A stretch of 64,000 nt of DNA from Alcanivorax sp. (GCA_022449455.1 JAKUPL010000012.1:51363-115362), one strand, 5' to 3'; positions 1 to 11,997 are shown, numbered from the stretch's first letter. The notes: generated by a model from the sequence alone, not told the origin. Made by a program: numbers and translations.

Positions 1-2017
<2,017 letters not shown>

Positions 2018-2113
2018 GATGCCTCCTTCAGCGGAAGACCCCGGAAATGTCTTTTTTCGCCATGTTTCCGGCGTCTCCGGCGGCCTTGAAAAGGGTTAAA
2101 GTGCAGGCCCACC

Positions 2114-2141
2114 AGTATAGGAAAAACGGGCCTTTTATCAA
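2114..2141 (-). promoter_or_regulatory. sigma-70 promoter of the FadB-type gene
   Basis: On the minus strand TTGATA (2141-2136), a 16-nt spacer and TATACT (2119-2114); both hexamers match consensus at 5 of 6. It lies about 97 nt upstream of the start codon at 2017. Confidence 0.6.
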
Positions 2142-2147
2142 TAATTT

Positions 2148-2160
2148 GAAACTTGGTTTT
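2148..2160. promoter_or_regulatory. possible PsrA-like operator
   Basis: GAAACTTGGTTTT resembles the PsrA pattern of a GAAAC/GTTTC-type inverted repeat with a short spacer, with one mismatch at the end. It sits just upstream of the -35 of the FadB-type gene, a sensible place for a fatty-acid-responsive regulator. The pattern is short, so this is weak on its own. Confidence 0.25.
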
Positions 2161-2198
2161 ATCTAGCGGACGAACGGTCAGGGTCCGTTTCGCGCAAT

Positions 2199-2226
2199 CA
2201 AAAAGGGCACCCGACCGGGTGCCCTT
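2199..2226 (-). terminator. rho-independent terminator of liv operon 1
   Basis: On the minus strand, a 10-bp stem AAGGGCACCC/GGGTGCCCTT with a 4-nt loop is followed by TTTTTGA. It lies 25 nt after the stop of the binding-protein gene and ends importer operon 1. Confidence 0.85.
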
Positions 2227-2250
2227 CTGATTTCCGCGCGATATCGTGGC

Positions 2251-3414
2251 TTACTCTTTGTAGTCCCGGGTTTCGCGGATCACTACCTTGCCGTCTTTCA
2301 CTTCGGCGATCTGCGGCTCGGCGCCCAGGTTGCCGTCGTCGGTGATGGCGGTCACGTCATAGGGATTGTGCTTCGGATCCACGTCCTTCAGCGCTTCCGG
2401 AATGGCGGCGCGGATGGCGGCGGGATCGTCCACGGAACCGGCTTCCTGCATGGCGTGCATCAGCAGGTACATGGCGAAGTAGTGGTAAGCGGTTTCCGAG
2501 GTGGCCACGCCGTCATGCTTTTCCGTCCACAGCTTCACGAAACGCTCGGCGCCCGGGGTGTTGTAGTCGGCCAGCGGCACCACGCCCACGGAGCCTTCCA
2601 GGGACTCGAGACCACCGGACACCTTGGCCACTTCGTCGATCTTGGCCTGATCCATGATCACGAAGCCGCCCTTGAAGCCCAGCTCGCGCGCCTGACGCAC
2701 CACCAGACCGGTGGGCTCGGAGGCGCCACCCACGAACATCACGTCCGGCTTCTCGGCCAGCACCTTGCTCACGCCGGTGTAGTAATCGGCGGACTTGTTG
2801 TAGTCCATCGGGTTGGTGGCAACCACTTCACCGCCCATCTTGCGCCATACCGGCACGAATTCCTTGGTCCAGTACTTGGCGTAGTCGTGGGTGGCGTTGG
2901 CCACCGCCATGTTCTTGCCGAAGCGGTCCATGGTGATCTTGGCGAACGGCACCAGGTAGTCGGTGAAGTTCGGCGGAATCTTCACGGTCAGCTTGTTGCC
3001 CTTGGCGGTTACCGCCGGCACCGAGGTGTAGGACATCACCAGGAAGCCGTCGCGCTCGTTGAACGCCTGCAGGGCGAAGGTACCGCCGGAGTGCGGGGTA
3101 AAGATGATCGGCGCCTTGTACTGCTGCACCAGACGCTTGCCGTTCACCGCCGCCTGGCTGGGCGAGTATTTGTCGTCCAGGGCTTCGATCTTGATGGTGT
3201 AGTTCTCACCGTCCACGTCGAAGCCGCCGGCCTCGTTGATTTCGGTGGCGGCCATGCGCAGGCCTTCCACGGTGTTTTCACCGTACAGGGCGGCGCCGCC
3301 GCTGAGCGGGCCGGTGAAACCGATGGTCACTTCTTCCGCCTGGGCCACGCCGCCCAGGGTCAGCGCCACGGCGCTGGCGACCGCGAGGCGTCGAAAGGTT
3401 CGGGTCAATTTCAT
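2251..3414 (-). CDS. Liv-type ABC transporter substrate-binding protein 1
   Basis: Periplasmic receptor of importer 1, of the type I periplasmic binding fold used for branched-chain amino acids, amides and aromatic or alicyclic acids. The start at 3414 is preceded by GGGAGAG at good spacing; a longer reading from 3432 adds only six residues. The N-terminus is a clear Sec signal (MKLTRTFRRL then a hydrophobic run, cleavage after VAQA). The mature part begins EEVTIGFTGPLSGGAALYGE, typical of the family. It is last in the operon livHMGF-binding protein, 72 nt after livF, and is followed by a strong terminator. Its sequence is unlike the binding proteins at 50 and 55 kb, so its ligand is probably different. 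Ligand unknown. Confidence 0.93.
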   Translation of the reverse strand: MKLTRTFRRLAVASAVALTLGGVAQAEEVTIGFTGPLSGGAALYGENTVEGLRMAATEINEAGGFDVDGENYTIKIEALDDKYSPSQAAVNGKRLVQQYKAPIIFTPHSGGTFALQAFNERDGFLVMSYTSVPAVTAKGNKLTVKIPPNFTDYLVPFAKITMDRFGKNMAVANATHDYAKYWTKEFVPVWRKMGGEVVATNPMDYNKSADYYTGVSKVLAEKPDVMFVGGASEPTGLVVRQARELGFKGGFVIMDQAKIDEVAKVSGGLESLEGSVGVVPLADYNTPGAERFVKLWTEKHDGVATSETAYHYFAMYLLMHAMQEAGSVDDPAAIRAAIPEALKDVDPKHNPYDVTAITDDGNLGAEPQIAEVKDGKVVIRETRDYKE

Positions 3415-3486
3415 GATGCTGTTCTCTCCCAATGTTTTTTGTGGGGGTATTGTTGTGTTGATGAACTGCTTTTTCTTTGATTCGGA

Positions 3487-4180
3487 TCAGGCACCGATGT
3501 ACGCCTTGCGCACCGCCTCATTGCCGAGCATGGCTTCGCGGTCCCCTTCCATCACCAGGCGACCGTTTTCGATCACGTAGGCGCGGGTGGCGATTTTCAG
3601 CGCCGCGAAGGCATTCTGTTCCGCCAGCAGCACCGTGGTGCCCTCGCGGTTGATGGACTGCACGGCCTCGAACACCTGCTTGACCACCAGCGGCGCCAGC
3701 CCCAGGGACGGTTCATCCAGCATCAGCAGCTTGGGACGGCCCATCAGAGCGCGACCGATCGCCACCATCTGCTGCTGACCGCCACTGAGCGAGCCCGCCG
3801 CATCGTCCTTTTTGTCGTTCAAAATCGGGAACATTTCAAGGACATGATCCAATGTTTTTTTCATACCGGCGCGATCACGGCGGTGCACATAACCGCCCAG
3901 CATCAGATTTTTCAGCACCGACATTTCCGGAAACAGCTTGCGGCCCTCCGGACATTGCACCACGCCGGCCTGCACCAGCGCCGACGGTTTCTTGCCGGTA
4001 ACGTCCTCGCCGTTGAGGCTGATGCGTCCGGCGCTGGCCTTGAGCAGGCCGCTGATGGTGTTGAACAGGGTGGACTTGCCGGCGCCATTGGCGCCCAACA
4101 GCACCACCAGCTCGCCCGCCTCCACGTTCATGGAGACGCTGTCCAGGGCCTTGAAGCCTTCGTAGCGGGCGTCAACGTTC

Positions 4181-4194
<14 letters not shown>
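3487..4194 (-). CDS. livF: Liv-type ABC importer ATPase, LivF class (importer 1)
   Basis: ATP-binding subunit of importer 1. Walker A is GANGAGKS (residues 34-41) with the normal lysine, the signature is LSGGQ (136-140), and Walker B LLMLDEP follows. I prefer ATG at 4194 over the upstream in-frame GTG at 4203 because GGGGAG sits 8 nt before the ATG. The gene overlaps the end of livG by 14 nt, implying translational coupling. All catalytic motifs are canonical, unlike the LivF copies at 46 and 52 kb. Confidence 0.95.
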
Positions 4195-4955
<761 letters not shown>

Positions 4956-4963
<8 letters not shown>

Positions 4964-5984
4964 GGGTGCCGGCCTCCTCGGAATTCTTGTTCTCGACGCG
5001 GGACGCGCTCTGTTTGGCCGGTGCCTTGCTGGCCAGCCGGCGGCCACGCCAGGTCAGGAAGGTGCCGACGATGCCGCGCGGCATGAAGATCACCAACACC
5101 ACCAGCAGCGGCCCGAACACGATCATCCGGTACTCCTCGAAGGACTGCACCGCCTGGGTGATCCAGGTGATCAGCAGGGTGCCCACCAGCGGTCCCATCA
5201 GGGTGCCGATGCCGCCCACCAGCAGATAGGTGATGACGTCGAAGGTGTGGGTGATCTCGGCCAGATCCGGGCCGATGAACCGCACCACCCCGGCCAGCAG
5301 CGCGCCGGCCAGACCGGCGTAGGTGGTGGACAGCACGAACGCCAGCACCTTGTTGCGCATCAGGTTGATGCCGAGGGACTGGGCCAGGTCGTCGCTGATG
5401 CGGATCGCCAGGAAGGTACGGCCCACCAGCGAGCGGGAGATGCGGCTGATCAGCCAGATCGCCAGCACCAGGAAGAACAGCACCAGGTAGTAGAACGGAA
5501 TGGTCTCGGTGAAATCCACCAGGCCGAAGCCTTCCGGCGGCGCGATGCTGATCACGCCCAGGGTACCGTGGGTCAGCTCTTCCCACTTTTCGATAAGCAG
5601 GTAGATGATGAAGCCCACGCACAGGGTGAAGATGGCGAAGTAATGTTCCTTCAGGCGCAGGGATACGATGCCCACCAGGAAACCGAGCACCGCGCCGATC
5701 ACGCCGGCGGCGATGAACGCCGGCCAGAACGGCCAGCCGTAATCCACGGTGAGCAGGCCCACGGCATAGGCGCCGATGGCGAAGAAGCCGCCGTGGGCCA
5801 GGTTCAGCTGCCCGCAATAGCCGGTGATGATGTTCAGGCCGTACACCGCGATGGCCCAGACAAAGGCCAGCGCCATCACGTAGATCTGGTATTCACTGCT
5901 GGCCACCAGCGGGAACAGGATACCCGCCGCCAGCAGCACGATTTTCATGGCCGGGCTGGCGAGGAAGTTCATGACGCGGTCCAT
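4956..5984 (-). CDS. livM: Liv-type ABC importer permease, LivM class (importer 1)
   Basis: Inner membrane permease, 342 residues, with many hydrophobic helices and the family motif GYCGQLNLAHGGFFAIGAYA. The C-terminal 25 residues are hydrophilic. It shares 1 nt with the livH stop (TAATG) and overlaps livG by 8 nt, so the operon is tightly coupled. LivM pairs with LivH to form the pore. Confidence 0.95.
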
Positions 5985-6847
5985 TAGCGCACCCCCTTGG
6001 TGAACAGGCCGGTGGGTTTGATGGACAGGATGGCCACCAACAACACGAAGGCGATCAGGTCCTTGTAGGTGCCGGACAGGTAGTAGCCGCCGAGCGCCTC
6101 GGCGAAACCGATGATCAGGCCGCCGACGATGGCGCCGGGGATGCTGCCCATGCCGCCCAGGATGATGATCACGAACGCCTTCATGATCACCAGGTGCCCC
6201 ATGGCCGGGTACACCAGGTTGATCGGCGCGAACAGGGTGGCGCCCACCGCCGCCAGGAAGCCGGCGATGGCGAAGGTCATCATCGCCACCCGGTTGGCGT
6301 CGATGCCGACCAGGAAGGCGCCTTCACGGTTCTGCGCCATGGCGATGATGGTGGAACCGGTCATGGTCTTTTTCAGATACAGGTGCAGTGCGCCCATCAG
6401 CGAGAAGGCGCCGACGATGATCAGCAGGCGCTGGGCCGGCAGGGTCAGGGAACCGAAGTGGAAGATCTCGGTGTAGGGGGTGGGCATGCGGCGGAAATCC
6501 GCGCCCCAGTGCATCTGCACCACGGCTTCCAGGAACAGCAGAATACCGATGGCGGCGATCTTGTCATGGATCGGCGGCGCGTGCCGCAACGGATGGAACA
6601 CCAGCCGCTCGCAGAGCACCGACAGCACCGCCACCACTACCCCGGCGCCGGCCATGGCCACCCAGTAGTTGAGGCCGTGCTCGACCATGATGAAATAACT
6701 GACGTAGGCGCCCACCATGTAGAGCGCGCCATGGGCGAAGTTGGGAACGTGCAGGATACCGTAGACCAGGGTCAGCCCCAGGGCCACCAGCCCGTAGATA
6801 CTGCCCAGCGTCAGGCCGTTGAGTGCTTGTTGCAAAAACACGTCCAA
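5984..6847 (-). CDS. livH: Liv-type ABC importer permease, LivH class (importer 1)
   Basis: First gene of importer operon 1 (livH-livM-livG-livF-binding protein). The protein is 287 residues and opens with LNGLTLGSIYGLVALGLTLV, with VPNFAHGALYMVGAYVSYF, the usual LivH signature. A promoter with a candidate IclR-type operator lies about 130-180 nt upstream. The acyl-CoA ligase gene just upstream in the same direction suggests that the imported acid is activated to a CoA ester. Confidence 0.95.
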   Translation of the reverse strand: MDVFLQQALNGLTLGSIYGLVALGLTLVYGILHVPNFAHGALYMVGAYVSYFIMVEHGLNYWVAMAGAGVVVAVLSVLCERLVFHPLRHAPPIHDKIAAIGILLFLEAVVQMHWGADFRRMPTPYTEIFHFGSLTLPAQRLLIIVGAFSLMGALHLYLKKTMTGSTIIAMAQNREGAFLVGIDANRVAMMTFAIAGFLAAVGATLFAPINLVYPAMGHLVIMKAFVIIILGGMGSIPGAIVGGLIIGFAEALGGYYLSGTYKDLIAFVLLVAILSIKPTGLFTKGVR

Positions 6848-6975
6848 GGCTTGAACTCCTCGTTGTTATGAAACCGCCGCGCGCGGCCCTTCCGGAAGTC
6901 CCGTCGTCCGGCCCGCGCACTGCTGCGATTTCGTTTTTCTTGTCATTAAAAACGGCCCGTGAAGAGCCGCCGTTG

Positions 6976-7027
6976 ACGCTAGCAGCGGGCGCCGCCAGCG
7001 TCAATATTTCGGAACACTGTTTCGTTA
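6976..7027 (-). promoter_or_regulatory. promoter of liv operon 1 with palindromic operator (site A)
   Basis: Minus-strand -35 TTGACG (7004-6999), 17-nt spacer and a weak -10 TAGCGT (6981-6976). Directly upstream (gap 2 nt) is TTTCGGAA-CACTG-TTTCGTTA (plus strand 7007-7027), one of several palindromes with a 5-nt spacer in this window. The -35/-10 segment also lies in an inverted repeat, TTGACGCT (6973-6980) and AGCGTCAA (6997-7004). Placement next to the -35 suggests an activator site. Confidence 0.5.
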
Positions 7028-7044
7028 TGGAAACGCGACCGCCG

Positions 7045-8721
7045 TCAGGCCTGTTTCTGGTGCGCCGCCCACTCCGCTTCCTGCAGCGCGCGCCACATCA
7101 CCTTGCCGGTGGGCGAACGGGGCAGTTCATCGCGGAATTCGACGATCTGCGGCACCTTGTAGGCGGCCATCTGTTCCTTGCACCAGTCGATGATGTCCGC
7201 TTCGCTGACCTTGCCCTTCTCGGCGGCGGTCAGTACCACGCAGGCCTTGACGGTTTCGCCACGGCGGTCGTGGGGCGCGGAAATCACACAGCTTTCCTGA
7301 ATCGCCGGGTGCCGGTACATAAGACTTTCGACCTCCGCCGGCCAGACTTTAAAGCCGGAGGCGTTGATCATGCGCTTGACCCGGTCGACGATGAAGAAAT
7401 AGCCCTCTTCGTCGTAGTAGCCCATATCACCGGTGCGGAAGAAGCGTTTGCCGTCCAGGTCGATAAAGGCTTTCTTGGTTTCCTCGGGCCGGTTCCAGTA
7501 GCCCTGGAACACCTGCGGGCCGTGGGACACGATCTCCCCCACTTCACCGACACCCAGCTGCTCGCCGGTTTCCTCGTTGATGATGCGCGAGTCGGTATCG
7601 AATACGGGAATGCCCAGGCACTGCTTCTTGGGATGATCCGCCGGGTTGATGTGGGTGGCGGCGATGGTCTCGGACAGGCCGTAACCTTCGATGTAGCGCA
7701 GGCCGGTGAGATTGAACAGCTTGTCGGACACCGCCTCGGGCATGGCCGCGCCGCCGCCGCCGATGTTCTGCAGGCTGGACAGGTCGAACGATTCCACGTC
7801 CGGATCGGACAGCAGATCAATGGCCATGGTGACGATGTTGGTCCAGCTGGTGACCCGGTAGCGCTCGATCAGCTTGGCCGCGGTGCGGCGGTCCCAGCGG
7901 GTCATCAGCACGATGCAGGAGCCCTGGAAGATGGGGCTGTTCATGGCGCCCTGCATGCCGGTCACGTGGAAGTACGGCAGCGTCGCCAGGGTCACGCCCT
8001 CGCGACCGCCGCCGGGCCGCCAGGCGGCGCCGTGCACGCAGGTGGCCATCACCGAACGGTGGGTGTGCATGCAGCCCTTGGGCGCGCCGGTGGTGCCGGA
8101 GCTGTAAGGGAACACCGCCAGGTCGTCGGCGCCCACCAGCAGATCACCGGGCCGGTAGCCGTCGTCCAGGGCGGCGCGCCAGCCGATCACGCCCTCACCG
8201 CTCAGCGGCTGGGCCGGGGCACGCACTTCCGCGGGCAACTCCAGGTCGGTGTCGGTGGCGGCGTACTCACCGTAGGCGGCGACGATCACATGACGCAGAC
8301 GTTCATGACCGATCAGCGATTCGATTTGCGGGAACACTTCCTGGCCGCACAGGCACACCGAGGCCTGGGTGTCTTCCAGATAATGCTCCAGCTCGGCGGT
8401 GCGGTTCATCGGATTGATCGGTACCACGATGGCGTTGGCGCGCAGGATCGCGTAGTAGCCGATGATGAACTGGGGCGCGTTCTGCATGAACAGCAGCACC
8501 CGGTCACCCTTCTCCACGCCCAGGTGCTCGAGCTGGCCGGCCAGCGCGTCCACCTCGTCCTTCAGCGCCCGGTAGGTAATCGGCCGATCATAGTAGATGA
8601 TGGCGTTTTCATTGGGGTAGCGAAGGGCGGAAATCGCCAGATTGTCGTAAAGGCTGGTTTCCGGCAGGGTCAGATGATGGGGGGCACCATCCGGCCAGAC
8701 GGCAAAATGCCGATCGAACAT
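7045..8721 (-). CDS. AMP-forming acyl-CoA ligase 1
   Basis: Activates a carboxylic acid to its CoA thioester through an acyl-adenylate. 558 residues, standard ANL superfamily length. Motifs in order: YSSGTTGAPKG (P-loop), GYGLSE, RTGDMGYYDEEGYF, and SPTGKVMWR holding the C-terminal catalytic lysine. The start MFDRHFAVWPDG is preceded by AGGGAGAG. It lies between the SurE paralogue and importer operon 1, all on the same strand, with its own promoter at 8891-8944 carrying the same operator type as importer 1. Similar to medium/long-chain fatty acid ligases, but the substrate cannot be fixed from sequence. Confidence 0.93.
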   Translation of the reverse strand: MFDRHFAVWPDGAPHHLTLPETSLYDNLAISALRYPNENAIIYYDRPITYRALKDEVDALAGQLEHLGVEKGDRVLLFMQNAPQFIIGYYAILRANAIVVPINPMNRTAELEHYLEDTQASVCLCGQEVFPQIESLIGHERLRHVIVAAYGEYAATDTDLELPAEVRAPAQPLSGEGVIGWRAALDDGYRPGDLLVGADDLAVFPYSSGTTGAPKGCMHTHRSVMATCVHGAAWRPGGGREGVTLATLPYFHVTGMQGAMNSPIFQGSCIVLMTRWDRRTAAKLIERYRVTSWTNIVTMAIDLLSDPDVESFDLSSLQNIGGGGAAMPEAVSDKLFNLTGLRYIEGYGLSETIAATHINPADHPKKQCLGIPVFDTDSRIINEETGEQLGVGEVGEIVSHGPQVFQGYWNRPEETKKAFIDLDGKRFFRTGDMGYYDEEGYFFIVDRVKRMINASGFKVWPAEVESLMYRHPAIQESCVISAPHDRRGETVKACVVLTAAEKGKVSEADIIDWCKEQMAAYKVPQIVEFRDELPRSPTGKVMWRALQEAEWAAHQKQA

Positions 8722-8890
8722 GCCTGTACTCTCCCTAAAAAGTCGTACCGTTTCATGGCGCGGACGGGCCGCGCCCTTTTGTAAAAATTAAGTTGTAGAA
8801 ATCAAGCTATCAAAATACGCCGCCGACCGGCATGGTGATAGCGGTCTGCGAGCGTGAAGAAGCGGCGCCCGGAGCACGGGCAAGCGGTCA

Positions 8891-8944
8891 ATCTGACATG
8901 GCCTCCCGGGACCGTCAATATTATTTTGGAATATGATTTCGAAA
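8891..8944 (-). promoter_or_regulatory. promoter of acyl-CoA ligase 1 with palindromic operator (site B)
   Basis: Minus-strand -35 TTGACG (8918-8913), 16-nt spacer and -10-like TCAGAT (8896-8891). TTTTGGAA-TATGA-TTTCGAAA (plus strand 8924-8944) lies 5 nt upstream of the -35. Same spacer length and layout as sites A and C; the -10 region shares CCATGTCA with site C. The intergenic stretch 8722-8965 holds no credible gene. Confidence 0.5.
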
Positions 8945-8965
8945 AACGGACACCGCCCGGAACCC

Positions 8966-9763
8966 TCAGGGCAGCGGCCGTTCCCCCTGCTCCCAACAGC
9001 GGTCCGCCAGAACGTCGTCACAGCGGGTCGGCTGCAGGGGCATCACCGACACGAAGCCGTCACGCAGGGCCACCACATCCGACTGCGGGTGCTCGATGGC
9101 CCCCGGGCGACGCTCGAACGCCAACCAGTGGTACGACAGGCCGCGCCCGTCGGTACCGTGCACCAGACGGGGCCCGGCGATGCCGCCGCCGATCTGCCGG
9201 GTGAAGCGGCTGCCACGCAGTTCCGCCACCGGCCGGTCCGGGAAATTCAGGTTCCAGCAGGCGCGCTGGTAACCGTCCCGGTCGGCGCCGGCCTCCCACA
9301 GTTCGCGGATCAGGGCCGCCGAGTGGCGCTCGGTGGGCGCGTAGTCGATGGCCTCCCGGTCGCCGACGAAGGCCTGACTCAGGGCAATGCCCGGCAGCCC
9401 CAGATGGGCGGCCGCCAGCACCGCCCCCACGGTGCCCGAATACATCACCGAGTCGCTCAGGTTGGCGCCGCAGTTGACGCCGGAAAGCACCAGATCCGGC
9501 GGATCCTCGGCGAACCATTCAGCCATCGCGAACATGACGCAGTCCGCCGGCGTGCCGGAGACCGCGAAGCGCCGTTCGCCGTGGTGGTAGACGCGCAGCG
9601 GCGAGTGCAGGGAAATGCCCTGCCCCACGCCGCTCTGGTCGTGCTCCGGCGCCACCGTCCACACTTCATCGGCGAGCTCGGCGGCCACCGCCTCGGCGAC
9701 CCGCAGCCCGGGGGCGTCGATGCCGTCGTCGTTGGTGACCAGGATCTTGCGGAAGGTTTTCAT
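8966..9763 (-). CDS. surE: SurE-type phosphatase (survival protein E paralogue)
   Basis: Metal-dependent 5'/3'-nucleotidase fold, 265 residues. The N-terminal TNDDGIDAPGL carries the paired metal-binding aspartates, followed by GTPADCVMFA and SGVNCGANLSDSVMYSGTVGA, the family's conserved blocks. Canonical surE sits beside pcm and rpoS; this copy lies in a catabolic island between an acyl-CoA ligase and a kinase-fold gene, so it is probably a paralogue recruited for another phosphate ester. A weak stem CGGGC/GTCCG with TTTTTC follows the stop and runs into operator site B. The family call is strong; the substrate here is open. Confidence 0.9.
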   Translation of the reverse strand: MKTFRKILVTNDDGIDAPGLRVAEAVAAELADEVWTVAPEHDQSGVGQGISLHSPLRVYHHGERRFAVSGTPADCVMFAMAEWFAEDPPDLVLSGVNCGANLSDSVMYSGTVGAVLAAAHLGLPGIALSQAFVGDREAIDYAPTERHSAALIRELWEAGADRDGYQRACWNLNFPDRPVAELRGSRFTRQIGGGIAGPRLVHGTDGRGLSYHWLAFERRPGAIEHPQSDVVALRDGFVSVMPLQPTRCDDVLADRCWEQGERPLP

Positions 9764-9783
9764 GAAAATCCTCTGCTTATGGG

Positions 9784-9960
9784 GCGGCCTCTGGCCGCGA
9801 TACAGGATTCAGGAAGCAGGATACAGGCGCGTGATAACCATTGGGCTACGGTGAGGCCGTGCCCGCGCTTAAATCAGAGTGCGCGGGCGAGGCCTGGCCA
9901 TCCACGGGGGCCTGCCCCGCGCCTGCATCCTGCATCCTGAATCCCGTCGCCAAAGGCGAC
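9784..9960. repeat. mirrored heptad element E1 (CAGGAT family)
   Basis: Fills most of the gap between surE and the kinase gene. Order: hairpin GCGGCC-TCT-GGCCGC (9784-9798); left array of 7-nt units NCAGGAT (9799-9827); core of about 94 nt with an inner inverted repeat, GGCCGTGCCCGCG against CGCGGGCGAGGCC; inverted right array (9922-9944); hairpin GTCGCC-AAA-GGCGAC (9946-9960), ending just before the kinase stop codon. Confidence 0.85.
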
Positions 9961-9961
9961 G

Positions 9962-11017
9962 CTATTTATGCGCCCGGGCGATCTGCCAGCCGCGCTCGGC
10001 CATCAGGCCGGCGCGCTTGCCCACTTCCAGGGCGTCCCGGTTGCTGGCGTTGCCCTGCAGGGCGCGGGCGTACACCCCCTGCAGAATCGCCGCCGAGCGG
10101 AACAGGGCGAACGCCAGGAACACCGGCCAGTCGTTGATACCGTCGCGGCCGGCCCCTTCGCAGTAGCGTTCCAGCAGGGTGCGCTCGTCGGGGATGCCAC
10201 GGGCGCTCAGGTCCAGACCATCCAGCCCGCGTACGCCGTTGACGCCGTGGGGCATGTGGTACGGCAGGCAGCAGTAGGCCAGGTCCGCCAGCGGGTGGCC
10301 GATGGTGGCCAGTTCCCAATCCAGCACCGCCACCACCCGCGCTTCCCGATTGTCCACCAGCAGGTTGCCCAGGCGGAAGTCACCGTGGGCGATGGCGGCG
10401 CTGTCGTCGTCGGGAATGTTGTCCGCCAGCCAGGCCATCAGGTTGTCCATGGCCGGCAGTTCATCGGTCTTGGACGCTTCGTACTGGGCGCTCCAGCGCC
10501 TCACCTGGCGGGTCACATAGCCCTGGGGCCGGCCGAAATCGGCGAGCCCGGCGGCCTGGTAGTCGACCCGGTGCAGCCGCGCCAGGGTGTCGATCTTATC
10601 CTGGTAGAGTCGGGTGCGATCGTTCTTGTCGAGGCTCTCCAGCTGCGGGTGCGAATAGACCCGGCCCGGCACGAAATCCATGACATAGAAGCTGGTGCCG
10701 ATCACCTCGTCGTCCTCGCACAGCACGTGCATGGTCGGCACCGGCACCTGGCTGTGTTCGCCCAGCGCCTTCATCACCCGGTACTCCCGGTCCACCTGGT
10801 GGGCGGACGGCAGCACCTTGCCCGGCGGCTTCTTGCGCAGCACATAGCGGCGCGCGCCGCTTTCCAGCAGGTAGGTGGGGTTGGACTGGCCGCCCTGGAA
10901 CTGGCGCACCGTCAGGGGACCGTCGAGCAGGTCCCGTTGCTGAAGATAGTCGGCCAGGCGCTTTTCGTCGATGCGATGGGCGTCCAGGACCGGCACGATC
11001 TCCGGTTGACCTTCCAT
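9962..11017 (-). CDS. APH-fold phosphotransferase, ACAD10/11 kinase-domain type (module 1)
   Basis: Aminoglycoside-phosphotransferase-like kinase, 351 residues. FQGGQSNPTYLL forms the nucleotide-loop region, YVLRKKPPG the lysine strand, HGDFRLGN (211-218, Asp213) the catalytic loop and LDWELATIG (Asp233) the metal-binding site. Family members are fused to an acyl-CoA dehydrogenase in animal ACAD10/11, and the separate bacterial LvaA phosphorylates 4-hydroxyacyl-CoA in levulinate catabolism. Here SDR and ACAD genes lie directly upstream on the same strand, so the triplet matches that chemistry. Heptad elements flank the gene on both sides. A paralogue is at 32147-33178. Confidence 0.9.
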   Translation of the reverse strand: MEGQPEIVPVLDAHRIDEKRLADYLQQRDLLDGPLTVRQFQGGQSNPTYLLESGARRYVLRKKPPGKVLPSAHQVDREYRVMKALGEHSQVPVPTMHVLCEDDEVIGTSFYVMDFVPGRVYSHPQLESLDKNDRTRLYQDKIDTLARLHRVDYQAAGLADFGRPQGYVTRQVRRWSAQYEASKTDELPAMDNLMAWLADNIPDDDSAAIAHGDFRLGNLLVDNREARVVAVLDWELATIGHPLADLAYCCLPYHMPHGVNGVRGLDGLDLSARGIPDERTLLERYCEGAGRDGINDWPVFLAFALFRSAAILQGVYARALQGNASNRDALEVGKRAGLMAERGWQIARAHK

Positions 11018-11033
11018 AACAAACCTCTACATA

Positions 11034-11213
11034 GCGGCCGATGGCCGCGTTTCAGGATGCAGGATGCAGGATGCAGGCGCGGATACGGTCCCCACGAGCT
11101 GGCAGGCCGTGCCCGCGCCCCGGTTTAAGCGCGGGCATGGCCTCGTCGAGCCTCGTGTCTGTCCCGCGCCTGTACCCTGCATCCTGAACCCTGTATCCGG
11201 CGGCGAAAGCCGC
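11034..11213. repeat. mirrored heptad element E2 (CAGGAT family)
   Basis: Between the kinase and SDR genes. Hairpin GCGGCC-GAT-GGCCGC (11034-11048); left array of four 7-nt units (11050-11077); core of about 91 nt with GGCCGTGCCCGCG facing CGCGGGCATGGCC, nearly the same core as E1; inverted right array (11169-11198); hairpin GCGGC-GAAA-GCCGC (11200-11213), which abuts the SDR stop codon. Confidence 0.85.
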
Positions 11214-11215
11214 TT

Positions 11216-11980
11216 TTAACAGATCGTTTCGCCGCCGTCGGCCACGATGGTCTGACCGGTGACATAGCCACTGGCCGCGCTGGACAGGAACAGCGCCACC
11301 CCGGCGATATCCACCGGCTCGCCGATGCGGCGCACCGGGGTGCGCTCCTCGGCGCGCTTGCGGCGTTCGGGGTCCTCGGTGAGCGCCTTGGCGAAGTCGG
11401 TGCGCACCAGGCCCGGGGCGATGGCGTTGACACGGATATTGCGCGGGCCCCACTCCACCGCCAGGTTGCGGGCCAGGGCGGCCTCGGCGGCCTTGGACAC
11501 GCCGTAGGTACCAATCACGGTATTACCGCGCAGGCCGGCGATGCTGGAAATGATCACCACATTGCCGCCGCCGTTCTTGTCCATCTCCGGCAGCACCCGG
11601 TTGCACAGCCAGAAGGTGCCCTTGACGTTGGTGTCCATGATCTTGTCCCAGGCCTCGTCGGTAAGCTCGGCGGTGGGACCGTAGGCCGGATTGGTGGCGG
11701 CGTTGCACACCAGAATATCGATTTTGCCGAAGGCGGCCAGGGTTTCGTCGACCAGGTTCATCAGGTCGTCTTTCTTGCCCACGTTACAGGGCACGGCGAT
11801 GGCCTCGCCGCCTTCCGCCTTGATCGCCTCGCACACCTCGTGGCAAGGCTCCGGCTTGCGGCTGGAGATCACTACCTTGGCGCCGGCGCGGGCCATCTCC
11901 TCGGCGATGGATTTGCCGATGCCCCGGGTGGAGCCGGTGATCAGAGCGACCTTGCCGGTCAGATCGAAGAGTTTGCTCAT
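11216..11980 (-). CDS. short-chain dehydrogenase/reductase (module 1)
   Basis: NAD(P)-dependent SDR of 254 residues starting MSKLFDLTGKVALITGS at 11980; a longer open frame runs into the ACAD gene and is not used. Cofactor motif TGSTRGIG, catalytic Ser in ISSIAG and YGVSK for Tyr/Lys. Start lies 17 nt after the ACAD stop, so both are co-transcribed. It is clearly paralogous to the SDR at 31249-32016, which belongs to module 2. In the lva-like scheme an SDR oxidises the 3-hydroxyacyl-CoA made by the kinase/ACAD pair; that role is inferred. Confidence 0.93.
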   Translation of the reverse strand: MSKLFDLTGKVALITGSTRGIGKSIAEEMARAGAKVVISSRKPEPCHEVCEAIKAEGGEAIAVPCNVGKKDDLMNLVDETLAAFGKIDILVCNAATNPAYGPTAELTDEAWDKIMDTNVKGTFWLCNRVLPEMDKNGGGNVVIISSIAGLRGNTVIGTYGVSKAAEAALARNLAVEWGPRNIRVNAIAPGLVRTDFAKALTEDPERRKRAEERTPVRRIGEPVDIAGVALFLSSAASGYVTGQTIVADGGETIC

Positions 11981-11997
11981 TGTTGTTCTCCTTGGTT

